From assembly GCF_005080685.1 (NCBI RefSeq), contig NZ_CP039371.1, positions 62,001 through 126,000 of the forward strand: DNA of 64,000 nt, written 5' to 3'. Within the stretch, counting starts at the first letter, position 1. Each line of letters opens with the position of its first letter. Source of the stretch: Pseudomonas putida (GTDB lineage: Bacteria > Pseudomonadota > Gammaproteobacteria > Pseudomonadales > Pseudomonadaceae). The notes beneath the pieces were generated by a model. It saw nothing but the letters and a program-made list of their open reading frames with translations, was not told the DNA's origin and ran no database searches. Positions 1 to 8,523 of this stretch are shown here, one piece after another. The position numbers and the translations under genes are program-made.

Positions 1-2881
1 GGATGAAGGCAATCATCACCAGGCCGTTCAGTACTGCAACGCCGGACAGTGCAATGAAGCCGACACCTGCCGAGATCGACAGTGGGATGTCCCGCAGCCA
101 CAACGCCACAACACCACCGGTGAGTGCGAATGGAATACCGGTGAAGACCAGCATGCCGTCCTTCAGGTTGTTGAACATCAGGAACAACAAGGTCATGACC
201 AGCAGCAAGGCGACTGGAACAACGATCTGCAGGCGTTTGGCAGCCGACTGCAGCTGCTCGAACTGGCCCCCCCAAGTCGTCCAGTAGCCCGCAGGGATTT
301 GCACCTTCTTGTCCAGCGATGCGGTCGCCTCCTCAACGAAGGACCCCAGATCGCGGCCTCGAACGTTGGCGCTGACGATAACCAGACGTTTGCCGTTCTC
401 GCGGCTGATTTGGTTCGGGCCCAGTTGCAGGTCCAGATTGGCGACCTGGGACAGCGGGATGAAGCCGATCTGATTGGCACCCTGTGCCGCATTGGCAGGT
501 ACCGGGATCAGCAAGCTGGACATACCCGCTACGTCGGTGCGAACGGTCTCTGGTAGGCGTACTACCATGTCGAACCGACGGTCGCCCTCATACAGCGTGC
601 CGGCCTGACGGCCACCCACGGCGATAGCGATCGAGTTCTGAACATCCGCGATGTTCAGGCCGTAGCGTGCTGCTTTTTCGCGGTCAATGTTGATGGTCAG
701 CACCGGCAGGCCGGATGTCTGCTCAACTTTCACTTCCGATGAGCCCGGGACCGCTTTGAGCGCTGCCGCGATCTTGTTGGCGGTGTTGTTGAGCACGTCC
801 ATGTCATCGCCGAAGACTTTCACAGCGACGTCACTACGCACGCCCGAAATCAGCTCGTTGAAACGCAGTTGGATTGGCTGCGACAACTCGTAGTTGCTTC
901 CTGGAACACCCGCTGCGGCCTTCTGCACTTCAGCAATCAGCTCATCACGAGGCTTCTTCGGGTTAGGCCACTGATCCTGAGGCTTGAGCATGATGTAGGC
1001 GTCAGAGGCGTTCGGCGGCATCGGGTCAGATGCAATTTCTGCGGTACCCGAGCGTGCGAACATCCGCTCAACTTCAGGCACCTGCGCAATCACCGCTTTC
1101 TCCAGACGCTGCTGCATCTCGACAGATTGAGTGAGGCTCGTTCCAGGCACACGCATGGCCTGCATCGCAAAGTCACCCTCACTGAGGCTTGGGATGAACT
1201 CGCTACCCATACGACTTGCCAGCAAACCACTGAGCACGACCAAGGCTACTGCGGCCGAGAAAGCGATGTTCCGATGTCCCAGCACCCATTGCAGAACCGG
1301 TTCATAGCGCAGTCGAGCTGTGCGCATGACCACGCCTTCCTCTTCCTTCACCTTGCCAGTGACGAACATGGCAATAGCTGCAGGAACAAAGGTAACGGAC
1401 AGGACCATTGCACCCAGCAGCGCCATCACAACGGTGAAGGCCATCGGGTGGAACATTTTGCCTTCGACGCCGGTGAGGGCGAAGATCGGCAGGTACACCA
1501 CCATGATGATCAGCTGACCGAAGATCAGCGGCCGGCGAGCTTCTCGCGCCGCGGCAAAGACCTCGTGGAAGCGTTCGGTTTTGGTGAGCATGCGGCCATG
1601 CTTATGTTGCGCATGAGCCAGTCGACGGATCGCGTTTTCTACAATAACCACGGCACCGTCGACGATGATGCCGAAGTCGAGTGCCCCCAAACTCATTAAG
1701 TTGGCACTGACCTTGTTGTTGAACATGCCTGTGAAGGTGAACAGCATGGACAGCGGAATCACCATCGCGGTGATCAGAGCCGCACGGATGTTGCCGAGGA
1801 ACAGGAACAGAATGGCGATAACCAGGATCGCGCCTTCCACCAGGTTCTTCTTCACCGTCGCGATGGCTTTTTCAACCAGGTTGGTACGGTCGTAAACAGT
1901 CACAGCCACCACGCCCTTTGGCAGGGTGCGGTTGATGTCCGCCAATTTGGCGGCGACAGCTTGAGATACGGTGCGGCTGTTTTCACCAATCAGCATGAAC
2001 ACGGTACCGAGCACGACTTCGCGGCCGTTCTCAGTAGCAGCACCTGTACGGAGCTCTTTACCGATGCTGACGTCAGCAACGCTGCTGATGCGAATCGGTG
2101 CACCATCCACACTGGTGATCACGATGTTGGCGATGTCTTCGATATTGCCTACCTGACCCGGTGCACGGATGAGCAACTGTTCACCATTACGCTCGATGTA
2201 GCCGGCACCGACGTTGGCGTTGTTACTTTCCAACGCTGCGACCAGGTCATTGAGTGTCAGCTTGTAGGTAGCCAGGCGCTTTGGATCCGGCGCAACCAGG
2301 AACTGCTTGGCATAACCGCCGATGGTATTGATCTCGGCCACACCCGGGACGTTACGCAGCTGAGGCTTGATGATCCAGTCCTGGATCACGCGCAGGTCGG
2401 TCGGGGTGTACGGCGTACCGTCCTCTTTGACCGCGCCATCTTCGGCTTCAACAGTCCACAGGAAGATCTCGCCGAGGCCGGTAGATACCGGACCCATGAC
2501 GGCCTCTACACCTTCTGGCAGCTGTTCCTTCGCAACCTGCAGCCGCTCGTTGATCAACTGGCGGGCAAAGAAGATGTCAGTGCCATCCTTGAAGATCACG
2601 GTGACCTGAGACAGGCCAGAGCGAGACAGGGAACGGGTCTGCTGAAGGCCCGGGAGACCGGCCATGGCCGTTTCAACTGGAAACGTGATCCGTTGTTCGG
2701 TTTCCAAGGGCGAGTAACCAGGCGCTGCAGTGTTGATCTGCACCTGGACGTTGGTGATATCGGGTACCGCATCGATGGGCAGCTTTTGATAGCTGTAGAT
2801 ACCGATACCCGCCATGATCAGAACGGCGATCATTACTACGATGCGCTGCTCGATGGCGAATCTGATGATACGTTCAAACAT
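1..2881 (-). CDS. czcA: CzcA-type heavy-metal RND efflux pump (3' end outside window)
   Basis: This is the inner-membrane proton-driven transporter of a CzcCBA tripartite pump, expected to export divalent metals such as Zn, Cd and Co. About 960 codons are visible, starting MFERIIRFAIEQR after an AGGA ribosome site. Near residue 400 the HME-type signature DFGIIVDGAVVIVEN is present, with the acidic residues of the proton path of CzcA/CusA. The porter domains on both sides of the central membrane block are intact. Family members are roughly 1,040 residues, so some 80 residues are missing beyond the left edge. It follows czcB by 24 bp and is the last czc gene visible. Which metal it prefers cannot be read from the sequence; a Cu/Ag CusA is less likely given the CzcB and CzcC partners. 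Confidence 0.93.
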   Translation of the reverse strand, partial: MFERIIRFAIEQRIVVMIAVLIMAGIGIYSYQKLPIDAVPDITNVQVQINTAAPGYSPLETEQRITFPVETAMAGLPGLQQTRSLSRSGLSQVTVIFKDGTDIFFARQLINERLQVAKEQLPEGVEAVMGPVSTGLGEIFLWTVEAEDGAVKEDGTPYTPTDLRVIQDWIIKPQLRNVPGVAEINTIGGYAKQFLVAPDPKRLATYKLTLNDLVAALESNNANVGAGYIERNGEQLLIRAPGQVGNIEDIANIVITSVDGAPIRISSVADVSIGKELRTGAATENGREVVLGTVFMLIGENSRTVSQAVAAKLADINRTLPKGVVAVTVYDRTNLVEKAIATVKKNLVEGAILVIAILFLFLGNIRAALITAMVIPLSMLFTFTGMFNNKVSANLMSLGALDFGIIVDGAVVIVENAIRRLAHAQHKHGRMLTKTERFHEVFAAAREARRPLIFGQLIIMVVYLPIFALTGVEGKMFHPMAFTVVMALLGAMVLSVTFVPAAIAMFVTGKVKEEEGVVMRTARLRYEPVLQWVLGHRNIAFSAAVALVVLSGLLASRMGSEFIPSLSEGDFAMQAMRVPGTSLTQSVEMQQRLEKAVIAQVPEVERMFARSGTAEIASDPMPPNASDAYIMLKPQDQWPNPKKPRDELIAEVQKAAAGVPGSNYELSQPIQLRFNELISGVRSDVAVKVFGDDMDVLNNTANKIAAALKAVPGSSEVKVEQTSGLPVLTINIDREKAARYGLNIADVQNSIAIAVGGRQAGTLYEGDRRFDMVVRLPETVRTDVAGMSSLLIPVPANAAQGANQIGFIPLSQVANLDLQLGPNQISRENGKRLVIVSANVRGRDLGSFVEEATASLDKKVQIPAGYWTTWGGQFEQLQSAAKRLQIVVPVALLLVMTLLFLMFNNLKDGMLVFTGIPFALTGGVVALWLRDIPLSISAGVGFIALSGVAVLNGLVMIAFI

Positions 2882-2905
2882 GAGAAATCATCCTGTCAGT
2901 TCGCA

Positions 2906-4156
2906 TCAGTGACCGTGTTCGGCAGAAGCTTTGCCGAGCTCGGACTTGAGTGTGAAGCTGCCACTGGTTGCTACCTGGGCGCCGGCTTCAATACCGTCGA
3001 TGATTTCCACGTACCCATTGTCGCGGCGACCCAGTTTTACCGGGCGGGTGTCAAAGCCATCTGGGGTGCGTACGAATACCGAAGGTTTGTCTTCAACGGT
3101 CTGCACAGCGTGCTCAGGGACCGCTACGGCAACTCGATCGGTCTGGGAGGTGACCGCAATGTTTACGAACAGGCCTGGACGCCAGGCGCCGTTGGGGTTG
3201 GTCAAGGTGACGCGGACAGTAGCTGCACGGTTTTGCTCGCCCAGCAGGCTGCCGACATAACCCACCTTCCCTTCGACCTCGACGTTCATGTCAGGCGAAG
3301 AGACTTTCACTGCACGGCCAGTCGTGACCTTGCCCAGATCTGTCGGCGGAACTGCGAAGGTCGCCCAGACCTGATTCAGGTCGGAAAGGATGAAGGCGTT
3401 GGTCGCCTCGCTGACGACTTCGCCGACGGTCAGGTGTTTCTCCACTACCACGGCGTCGAAGGGAGCGCGGAGCTCGTAACGATTACCGCCAACGGAGTTA
3501 ACCGAGGCACCGATTGCGCCGACCTTCTGCTTGGCGTTGGCCAAGGAGATCTCCGCTTCTTGCAGCGCTTGGCGTGCTTGGAGGTAGTCTTGCTCTGCAG
3601 AGATCTTGTCCTGCCACAGTTGCTTCTCACGTTCGAAGGTCACACGCGCCAGTTCGACGCGACGCTGTGCGGCCTGTTGTTCGCTGCGCAGGTCAGAGAT
3701 CTGCTGGCTGGCGATTACCGCGAGGACTTGCCCTTTCTTGACCGTCTCGCCCAGGTTGGCCTGGACAGCCTCAACAACGCCAGGAACACGAGGAACCACG
3801 TGGGCAGTACGATCTTCGTCGAAGCGAATTTCGCCAGGGAAGCTCACGACGGTACCGAGGTCACGAGGCGCTGCAGCTTCCAGGGCAACACCAGCGGCCT
3901 TGATCTGTTCAGCGCTGAGCGTCAGCTTGCCCTCTTCTTCACCGCCCTCTTCGCTGTGGCCTTCTTCACCATGGCCCTCATCACCTTCCTCTTTGGCGGC
4001 AGATGCGGCTTTCTTTTCGTCGCCATGGCCATCGTTAGCGCCATGCTCGGCAGTACTGGCGGCCTGCTGTCCGGAACTGTTGTTCCAGGCAAGGCTGCCA
4101 AATCCGAGGGCTGCCACAGCGGCTACCGCGAGGGCGATCTTGCGTTTGTTATCCAT
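2906..4156 (-). CDS. czcB: CzcB-type periplasmic adaptor (membrane fusion protein)
   Basis: This 416-residue periplasmic adaptor would link CzcA to the outer-membrane channel CzcC. It starts MDNKRKIALAVAAVAALGFG, an N-terminal membrane anchor, behind AGGAG. Residues about 35-75 form a His/Glu-rich stretch (HGANDGHGDEKK, then GHGEEGHSEEGG), and the C-terminus ends AEHGH. These are probable metal-binding tails, typical of zinc-type adaptors. The biotinyl-lipoyl-like part, a long helical hairpin (about residues 150-210) and beta-barrel domains follow. It sits between czcC and czcA in one direction with short gaps, as in known czcCBA operons. Confidence 0.93.
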   Translation of the reverse strand: MDNKRKIALAVAAVAALGFGSLAWNNSSGQQAASTAEHGANDGHGDEKKAASAAKEEGDEGHGEEGHSEEGGEEEGKLTLSAEQIKAAGVALEAAAPRDLGTVVSFPGEIRFDEDRTAHVVPRVPGVVEAVQANLGETVKKGQVLAVIASQQISDLRSEQQAAQRRVELARVTFEREKQLWQDKISAEQDYLQARQALQEAEISLANAKQKVGAIGASVNSVGGNRYELRAPFDAVVVEKHLTVGEVVSEATNAFILSDLNQVWATFAVPPTDLGKVTTGRAVKVSSPDMNVEVEGKVGYVGSLLGEQNRAATVRVTLTNPNGAWRPGLFVNIAVTSQTDRVAVAVPEHAVQTVEDKPSVFVRTPDGFDTRPVKLGRRDNGYVEIIDGIEAGAQVATSGSFTLKSELGKASAEHGH

Positions 4157-4224
4157 TGCTACTCCTGCTGATCGTAGGCACCGGCTTGTTCAAGGCTGTG
4201 TGCCGAAGAAAATGTTTGGCCCGT

Positions 4225-5496
4225 TCAGCGAGTGCCGGCGGTTGAGCCGACTTCGCCATAAACCCTTTCCACCTGCGCACGCGCATTGGTCGCCGCTGCC
4301 AACGATTCGAGGTATTGGCCACGAGCGACGATCAAGGTGCGCTGGGCATCCAGCACTTCGATGAAACCGAATTTGCCCATCTCGAAGCCGCGGGTTGCGG
4401 TCTCTACGGCTTGTTGGGCTGAAGGCAGAATGGTCTTGTCGTAGGACTCGACCTCCTGCATGGCGGTGGACCATTGGTTCAACGCGGTTTGGGTTTCGGT
4501 GCGCAGGCGCAGCTCAACAGCATTGCGCTGGTCCCGGGCCTGATCTGCACGACGAGAAGCGGAAAGAATGTTGCCCTGGTTACGATCGAACAGCGGCAAA
4601 GGCATAGACAGGCCCACAGTGTTGACCCGCTCGCGCACAGAGCGGTCGTACTGGCTACCTACACTGACAGTAAGGTTCGGGATACGCTGAGCTTTCTCTG
4701 AGCCGAGCGAGGCATCGCTCTTGTCTATCTGCACCACGGCCTGACGCATTTCTGCTGTTTGGTCGAGCTTAGCCAGCAGATCTTCAGTGCGAGGTGGCAA
4801 GCCCGGGGAGAGGGTTGGCGATTCGAGTCGATCAAACACGGTGACTGAGCTCCCGGTAATTTGAGCGAGCTGTTGGTAAGCGGTCGCTTTTTCCGTTTCT
4901 GCACGTCGAACTTGCAGCTGGGCTTCGGCCAGTTGCACTTGAGCGCGGGTCGCCTCCACTGGGGACGACTTACCTGCGCGAACACGGCCATCGACGATGC
5001 GAAGACCGCGCTCAGTCAGTTCGAGAGATTGCTTGGCCAGGTCGAGACCTGTCTGGGCCCGCAACGCGGCGTAAAAGGCTTGGACGACATCTGCACGCAG
5101 GCCGTTAACGCGACGGTCTAACTCAAGCTGTGCGGCGGTCTGCCCGTATGTGGCGACGTCAACACGAGCCCCCCGCTTACCGCCCAGCTCAAGGGTCTGG
5201 CTGAGAGAGACAGTCGTCTGGCTGGTGTTACGACGGGTGTCTTCCACGTCATACGAGATTGTGGGGTTGGGGATAAGCCCGGCCTGCTTGCGAGCACCAT
5301 CAGCGATCCCAATTTCTTGCCTGGCCGCGGCCAGGTCTGGGTTGGCATCCATGGCCGTCGAAAGCGCCTGGGGCAAGCTGATGCTTTGGGCAAGGGCTGC
5401 AGGCGCCATCAACCCAGAGATGACTGCACAGAGTGCAGCGATCTTCCAGGGCGAGACGGGGGTCTTGGGTAAGACATTGCGGTTATACCGGGGCAC
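4225..5496 (-). CDS. czcC: CzcC-type outer-membrane efflux channel
   Basis: This is the TolC-family outer-membrane channel of the CzcCBA pump, first gene of the operon. I chose the GTG at 5496 because a GAGGA ribosome site lies eight bases upstream. It gives a 423-residue protein with a basic N-terminus, a hydrophobic signal segment (WKIAALCAVISGLMAPAALA) and mature start near AQSISLPQAL. An in-frame start at 5583 would add 29 residues without signal-peptide character. Two OEP repeats with long coiled helices follow. The promoter region upstream carries a probable CzcR-like operator at 5622 and is shared with the divergent porin. Confidence 0.9.
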   Translation of the reverse strand: MPRYNRNVLPKTPVSPWKIAALCAVISGLMAPAALAQSISLPQALSTAMDANPDLAAARQEIGIADGARKQAGLIPNPTISYDVEDTRRNTSQTTVSLSQTLELGGKRGARVDVATYGQTAAQLELDRRVNGLRADVVQAFYAALRAQTGLDLAKQSLELTERGLRIVDGRVRAGKSSPVEATRAQVQLAEAQLQVRRAETEKATAYQQLAQITGSSVTVFDRLESPTLSPGLPPRTEDLLAKLDQTAEMRQAVVQIDKSDASLGSEKAQRIPNLTVSVGSQYDRSVRERVNTVGLSMPLPLFDRNQGNILSASRRADQARDQRNAVELRLRTETQTALNQWSTAMQEVESYDKTILPSAQQAVETATRGFEMGKFGFIEVLDAQRTLIVARGQYLESLAAATNARAQVERVYGEVGSTAGTR

Positions 5497-5621
5497 TTTG
5501 ATGGTCCTCGTGCACAAACTTCGATAAAGCTTGGCGAGAACGCCGAAACAGCTGCCAAGCCCCACTTGATTAGGTGATGGCACTCTAATGAGCGGTAGCT
5601 ATCAGAGGGGTGGCTAGAAAA

Positions 5622-5635
5622 TTACAATTCCGTAA
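5622..5635 (+). promoter_or_regulatory. CzcR/CopR-like operator, czcC side
   Basis: The site TTACAATTCCGTAA is an inverted repeat, TTAC-N6-GTAA. It matches the copies at 5747 (minus strand) and 7621 at 12 or 11 of 14 positions, and each copy is preceded by an A-rich GAAA stretch. Inverted TTAC/GTAA half sites are known for the CusR/CopR/CzcR group of OmpR-type regulators. Assignment to the response regulator at 7732 is inference. Confidence 0.6.
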
Positions 5636-5746
5636 GAATGTCCTGTAATGCCCGAAAATACTGGGAAACCAAACCCGACACGATGATTTCGTTACAAGCA
5701 ACGGAGATGGCAAACACGCGGTGCGAAGGCCCGAACAACAGGTAGA

Positions 5747-5760
5747 TGACGAAATTGTAA
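5747..5760 (-). promoter_or_regulatory. CzcR/CopR-like operator, porin side
   Basis: On the minus strand this reads TTACAATTTCGTCA, preceded by GGAAAA. It is the second copy of the motif in the czcC/porin gap, 140 bp before the porin start and in the opposite orientation to the czcC-side copy. Confidence 0.55.
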
Positions 5761-5899
5761 TTTTCCTATCACCCCCCCGTTATCTTCGGCCTGCAAATAT
5801 GAGCTCGCGCTACGCTAGGCGCGCCGCCTGGTCAGAACAATTAACGACACCCGCGCCGGTAAACATAATAAAAACTGCCGTGAATCAAAGGAGCATCGG

Positions 5900-7243
5900 A
5901 TGAAAATCAAAGTACCACTGTATTTGGCGGCAGTTTCTGCGCTGTCTGGAAGCTATGCTATTTCGGCACAGGCAGAAGACAAGCCAGAAGGCTTCATTGA
6001 AGGCAGCAGCCTTACAGTGCTGAACCGTAACTTCTACTTCAACCGTGATAACCGCGACAGCACTGCCCCCACTTATAACAGTGGCAAGGGCAACACCAAC
6101 GGCTACTCCGAAGCCTGGGCGCACGCGATCATCAGCAAATTCAACTCTGGGTTTACCCAGGGAACCGTTGGCTTTGGCGTTGATGCCTTCGCCATGATCG
6201 GCCTCAAGCTCGACACCGGTGATGGGCGCAACGGCGGCCGTAGCTCCTTCGACGTGCTACCCGTTGATAACAAGGGCGAAGCTCGCGACGAATACACCAA
6301 GGTCGGCGGCGCAGCCAAAGTCCGCTTGTTCGATACCATCGTGAAAGTAGGTGATGTTTTCCCATCGACTCCGGTCGTTGCATCCGGCGACTCTCGCCTG
6401 CTGCCAGAAAGCTTCCGCGGCGTGACCGTTGAGAACACCAGCATCCAAGGCCTCACCCTGCAGGGTGGTCGTCTGCATGCGATGAGCCAGCCGGTCTCAA
6501 GCAACCTGAACGACAACTTCGTGACGTTCTACGGCGGCCCGGTCAACTCGCCATGGATCGGTTACGGTGGCGGTGACTACTCGATCAACGACAACTGGAC
6601 TGTGAGCGTCTACGCCAGCCAGCTGAAAGACGTCTGGAATCAGTACTACGCCGGCACCAGCGTGGTTTACCCGCTGAGCGACGATCTGGCGCTGATCGGT
6701 GGCTTCAACTACTACAAAGCCGTAGATGAAGGTAAGAAGCGCCTGGGTGAATTCGACAACAACATCTGGAGTGCCAAGGTCGGCGTGCGTTACGGTGCCC
6801 ATACCCTAGCCCTGTCGCACCAGCGCAACAACGGCGACGACGATTTTGACTACCTGCGTCAGTCGGACTCGATTTTCGTCGACAACTCCATCCAGTACAG
6901 CGACTTCAACTCGCCGAAAGAGCGTTCCTGGATGCTGCGCTATGACCTGAACTTCACCAGCTACGGCATTCCAGGCCTGACGTTCATGACCCGCTACGCC
7001 AGAGGCTCGGGCGCGGATTACTCGAACGCTAACCAGTTCTACATGCGCACTGATGACAACGGCAACCCGCTCGACAATCAGAAGCGTTGGGAGCGTGACG
7101 TCGAAGTCAAATACGTTGTCCAAACCGGTCCAGCAAAAGATCTGTCCTTCCGGTTGCGCCAGGCAACCACACGTGCCACTGCATTCGAATCGGATCTGGA
7201 TGAAACCCGTGTGATCATTGAGTACCCGCTTTCGATTCTGTAA
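5900..7243 (+). CDS. OprD-family outer-membrane porin
   Basis: This 447-residue porin has a signal peptide cleaved near AISAQAEDKPEGF and a start behind AAAGGAG. The OprD pattern is clear: an early FIEGSSLTVLNRNFYFNR segment, GYSEAWAHAIISKF, GTVGFGVDAFAMIGLKLDTG, RLLPESFRGV, and a terminal strand ending EYPLSIL. OprD-type barrels admit small charged substrates such as amino acids or aromatic acids; the substrate here is unknown. The gene is divergent from czcCBA and shares its operator region. In P. aeruginosa the zinc regulator CzcR represses oprD, so metal-dependent control is a reasonable inference. Confidence 0.9.
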   Translation: MKIKVPLYLAAVSALSGSYAISAQAEDKPEGFIEGSSLTVLNRNFYFNRDNRDSTAPTYNSGKGNTNGYSEAWAHAIISKFNSGFTQGTVGFGVDAFAMIGLKLDTGDGRNGGRSSFDVLPVDNKGEARDEYTKVGGAAKVRLFDTIVKVGDVFPSTPVVASGDSRLLPESFRGVTVENTSIQGLTLQGGRLHAMSQPVSSNLNDNFVTFYGGPVNSPWIGYGGGDYSINDNWTVSVYASQLKDVWNQYYAGTSVVYPLSDDLALIGGFNYYKAVDEGKKRLGEFDNNIWSAKVGVRYGAHTLALSHQRNNGDDDFDYLRQSDSIFVDNSIQYSDFNSPKERSWMLRYDLNFTSYGIPGLTFMTRYARGSGADYSNANQFYMRTDDNGNPLDNQKRWERDVEVKYVVQTGPAKDLSFRLRQATTRATAFESDLDETRVIIEYPLSIL

Positions 7244-7253
7244 TTCGCTAACT

Positions 7254-7278
7254 GGACCAGTTATTCATTAACTGGTCC
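7254..7278. repeat. Perfect 10-bp inverted repeat after the porin gene
   Basis: GGACCAGTTA and TAACTGGTCC pair perfectly around a five-base loop, starting 11 bp after the porin stop. There is no T-run, so it may stabilise the mRNA 3' end rather than terminate. The first arm also overlaps a smaller palindrome, AACTGGACCAGTT. Confidence 0.6.
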
Positions 7279-7349
7279 TATTAGTAAAACGAGCATTACG
7301 AATTCACCTTGAGTGGCTTAAGTGCTCCTTTGGTAAAAGGTGGATATTT

Positions 7350-7373
7350 GGCGCCCATTGGGCGCCTTTTTTT
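7350..7373 (+). terminator. Rho-independent terminator for the porin gene
   Basis: A seven-base stem, GGCGCCC with GGGCGCC around a three-base loop, is followed directly by a run of seven T on the plus strand. It suits termination of the porin transcript. It also abuts the 3' end of the convergent small ORF at 7376-7525. Confidence 0.8.
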
Positions 7374-7375
7374 GC

Positions 7376-7525
7376 CTAAAATTCAAGTAGGCGTTCGATT
7401 GTACGCATCGCATGCCGGTGAAGTTCATGACTACACCAATGACCAGTCTCTTCAATGTGAGCGACCTCGCCGTCATCTGAGCGGAACGAAGCCAGCACAA
7501 AGAAGAAAATAACCCAATACTTCAT
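7376..7525 (-). CDS. Small His/Cys-rich membrane or secreted protein, unnamed
   Basis: This frame of 49 codons starts MKYWVIFFFVLASFRS, a short hydrophobic segment resembling a signal peptide or membrane anchor. The acidic and His-rich tail that follows has His at 23, 29, 33, 36 and 38 and Cys at 31 (GHWCSHELHRHAM). An AGGTGA lies about ten bases before the ATG. It sits between the metal-linked porin and the response regulator. Its start is 96 bp from the operator-like site at 7621, so it would be divergent from the regulator. The ligand spacing suggests metal binding. I do not recognise a family and the gene is a prediction. Confidence 0.5.
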   Translation of the reverse strand: MKYWVIFFFVLASFRSDDGEVAHIEETGHWCSHELHRHAMRTIERLLEF

Positions 7526-7731
7526 AAGGTCAAATCACCTGCTGGAGAGAGGGCCCGCAACTGTCAAACCCAAACCGCGACAAGATATACCGCCAGACTA
7601 TCAACTGTATTACCTAGAAATTACAAATCCGTCATTTGAGCCCCGGCACGCTCATTTTGATTTACCATCCCTTTCAATAATGCCGGCGCGCGTGCGCGGT
7701 TAATTGCTCAGTGATATCGAGACAAAATCCC
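7526..7731. promoter_or_regulatory. Promoter region of the response regulator
   Basis: About 200 bp, A/T-rich before the regulator start, holding the operator-like site at 7621-7634. No further gene is seen. If the small ORF at 7376-7525 is real, the region is a divergent promoter. Confidence 0.45.
7621..7634 (+). promoter_or_regulatory. CzcR/CopR-like operator, regulator side
   Basis: TTACAAATCCGTCA, preceded by TAGAAA, is the third copy of the motif seen twice between czcC and the porin. Its position 98 bp before the regulator start is consistent with autoregulation. Confidence 0.55.
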
Positions 7732-8406
7732 ATGCGAATTCTGGTAATTGAGGATGAAGTAAAAACTGCGGAGTATGTGCGTCAAGGTCTGACGGAATGT
7801 GGCTATGTCGTAGATTGCGTCCACACCGGGTCAGATGGATTATTCTTGGCTAAGCAGCACGAATATGAGCTGATTATCCTGGATATAAATCTGCCAGAGA
7901 TGGACGGTTGGCAGGTCCTTGAGTTGTTGCGTCGTAAAAACTGCCCTTCCCGTATCATGATGCTGACGGCGAGAAGCCGGCTGGCGGATAAGGTCCGGGG
8001 GCTGGAGAACGGAGCAGATGACTACCTGATCAAGCCATTTGAGTTCCCTGAGCTGCTGGCCCGGGTTCGCGCCTTGATGCGCAGGTCAGATCACCCTGGA
8101 TCCGTAGAGGTCATTCGCGTCGCTGACCTGGAGCTTGATCAGAGCCGGCACAGGGCATTCAGGGACGGTCAGCGCATTGACCTGACCACGAAAGAATTCG
8201 CGTTACTGCATTACCTGATGCGTAATACCGGTGTGGTGCTGAGCCGCACCCAAATTATTTCGCAGGTTTGGGATATGAATTTTGACTGCGACACAAACGT
8301 TGTAGAGGTGTCGATTCGAAGACTCAGAGCCAAGATAGATGACCCTTTCGAGACCAAACTGATACATACGCTTCGGGGCGTAGGGTATGTGCTTGAAAAA
8401 CGATAG
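7732..8406 (+). CDS. OmpR-family response regulator, CzcR/CopR-like, no adjacent kinase
   Basis: This is a 224-residue two-component response regulator. The receiver domain starts MRILVIEDE (acidic pocket), has the phospho-acceptor Asp in LIILDINLPEMDG near residue 51, and the conserved Lys in DYLIKPFEFPELLAR. The C-terminal winged helix includes LTTKEFALLHYLM, VVEVSIRRLRAKID and IHTLRGVGYVLEKR. The ATG at 7732 gives the standard start; an upstream GTG at 7711 adds seven atypical residues. It most resembles the CzcR/CopR/IrlR metal group. A CzcS-type kinase gene normally follows, but the next frame is an unrelated 107-residue protein. Confidence 0.9.
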   Translation: MRILVIEDEVKTAEYVRQGLTECGYVVDCVHTGSDGLFLAKQHEYELIILDINLPEMDGWQVLELLRRKNCPSRIMMLTARSRLADKVRGLENGADDYLIKPFEFPELLARVRALMRRSDHPGSVEVIRVADLELDQSRHRAFRDGQRIDLTTKEFALLHYLMRNTGVVLSRTQIISQVWDMNFDCDTNVVEVSIRRLRAKIDDPFETKLIHTLRGVGYVLEKR

Positions 8407-8523
8407 TTGCCAAGCTCTCTAGTACCGAAAATCCGCTACATGCTCCCGTCGCTTGCGAACTTGAGGTTTCTGTTTACGATCCGCGGCGCTGATTCCTCAC
8501 TCAACAAATGAGGTAGGCTGTAC

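Larger units (their letters stand above)
5497..5899. promoter_or_regulatory. Divergent czcC / porin promoter region
   Basis: This gap of about 400 bp separates the divergent czcCBA operon and OprD-type porin and has no convincing gene. It is much richer in A/T than the coding regions. It contains two copies of the 14-bp operator-like motif listed separately, in opposite orientation, one nearer each gene. Extra half sites are visible (TGTAAT at 5644-5649, TTACAA at 5692-5697). Confidence 0.6.

Noticed and set aside
1961..4171. Long plus-strand open frame of 736 codons
   Set aside because: It is antisense to czcB and the start of czcA, which have full family motifs; high G+C makes such shadow frames common.
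8440..8511. Short frame MLPSLANLRFLFTIRG as a sensor kinase remnant
   Set aside because: Only 23 residues, with no kinase motif; hydrophobic N-termini like this arise easily by chance.
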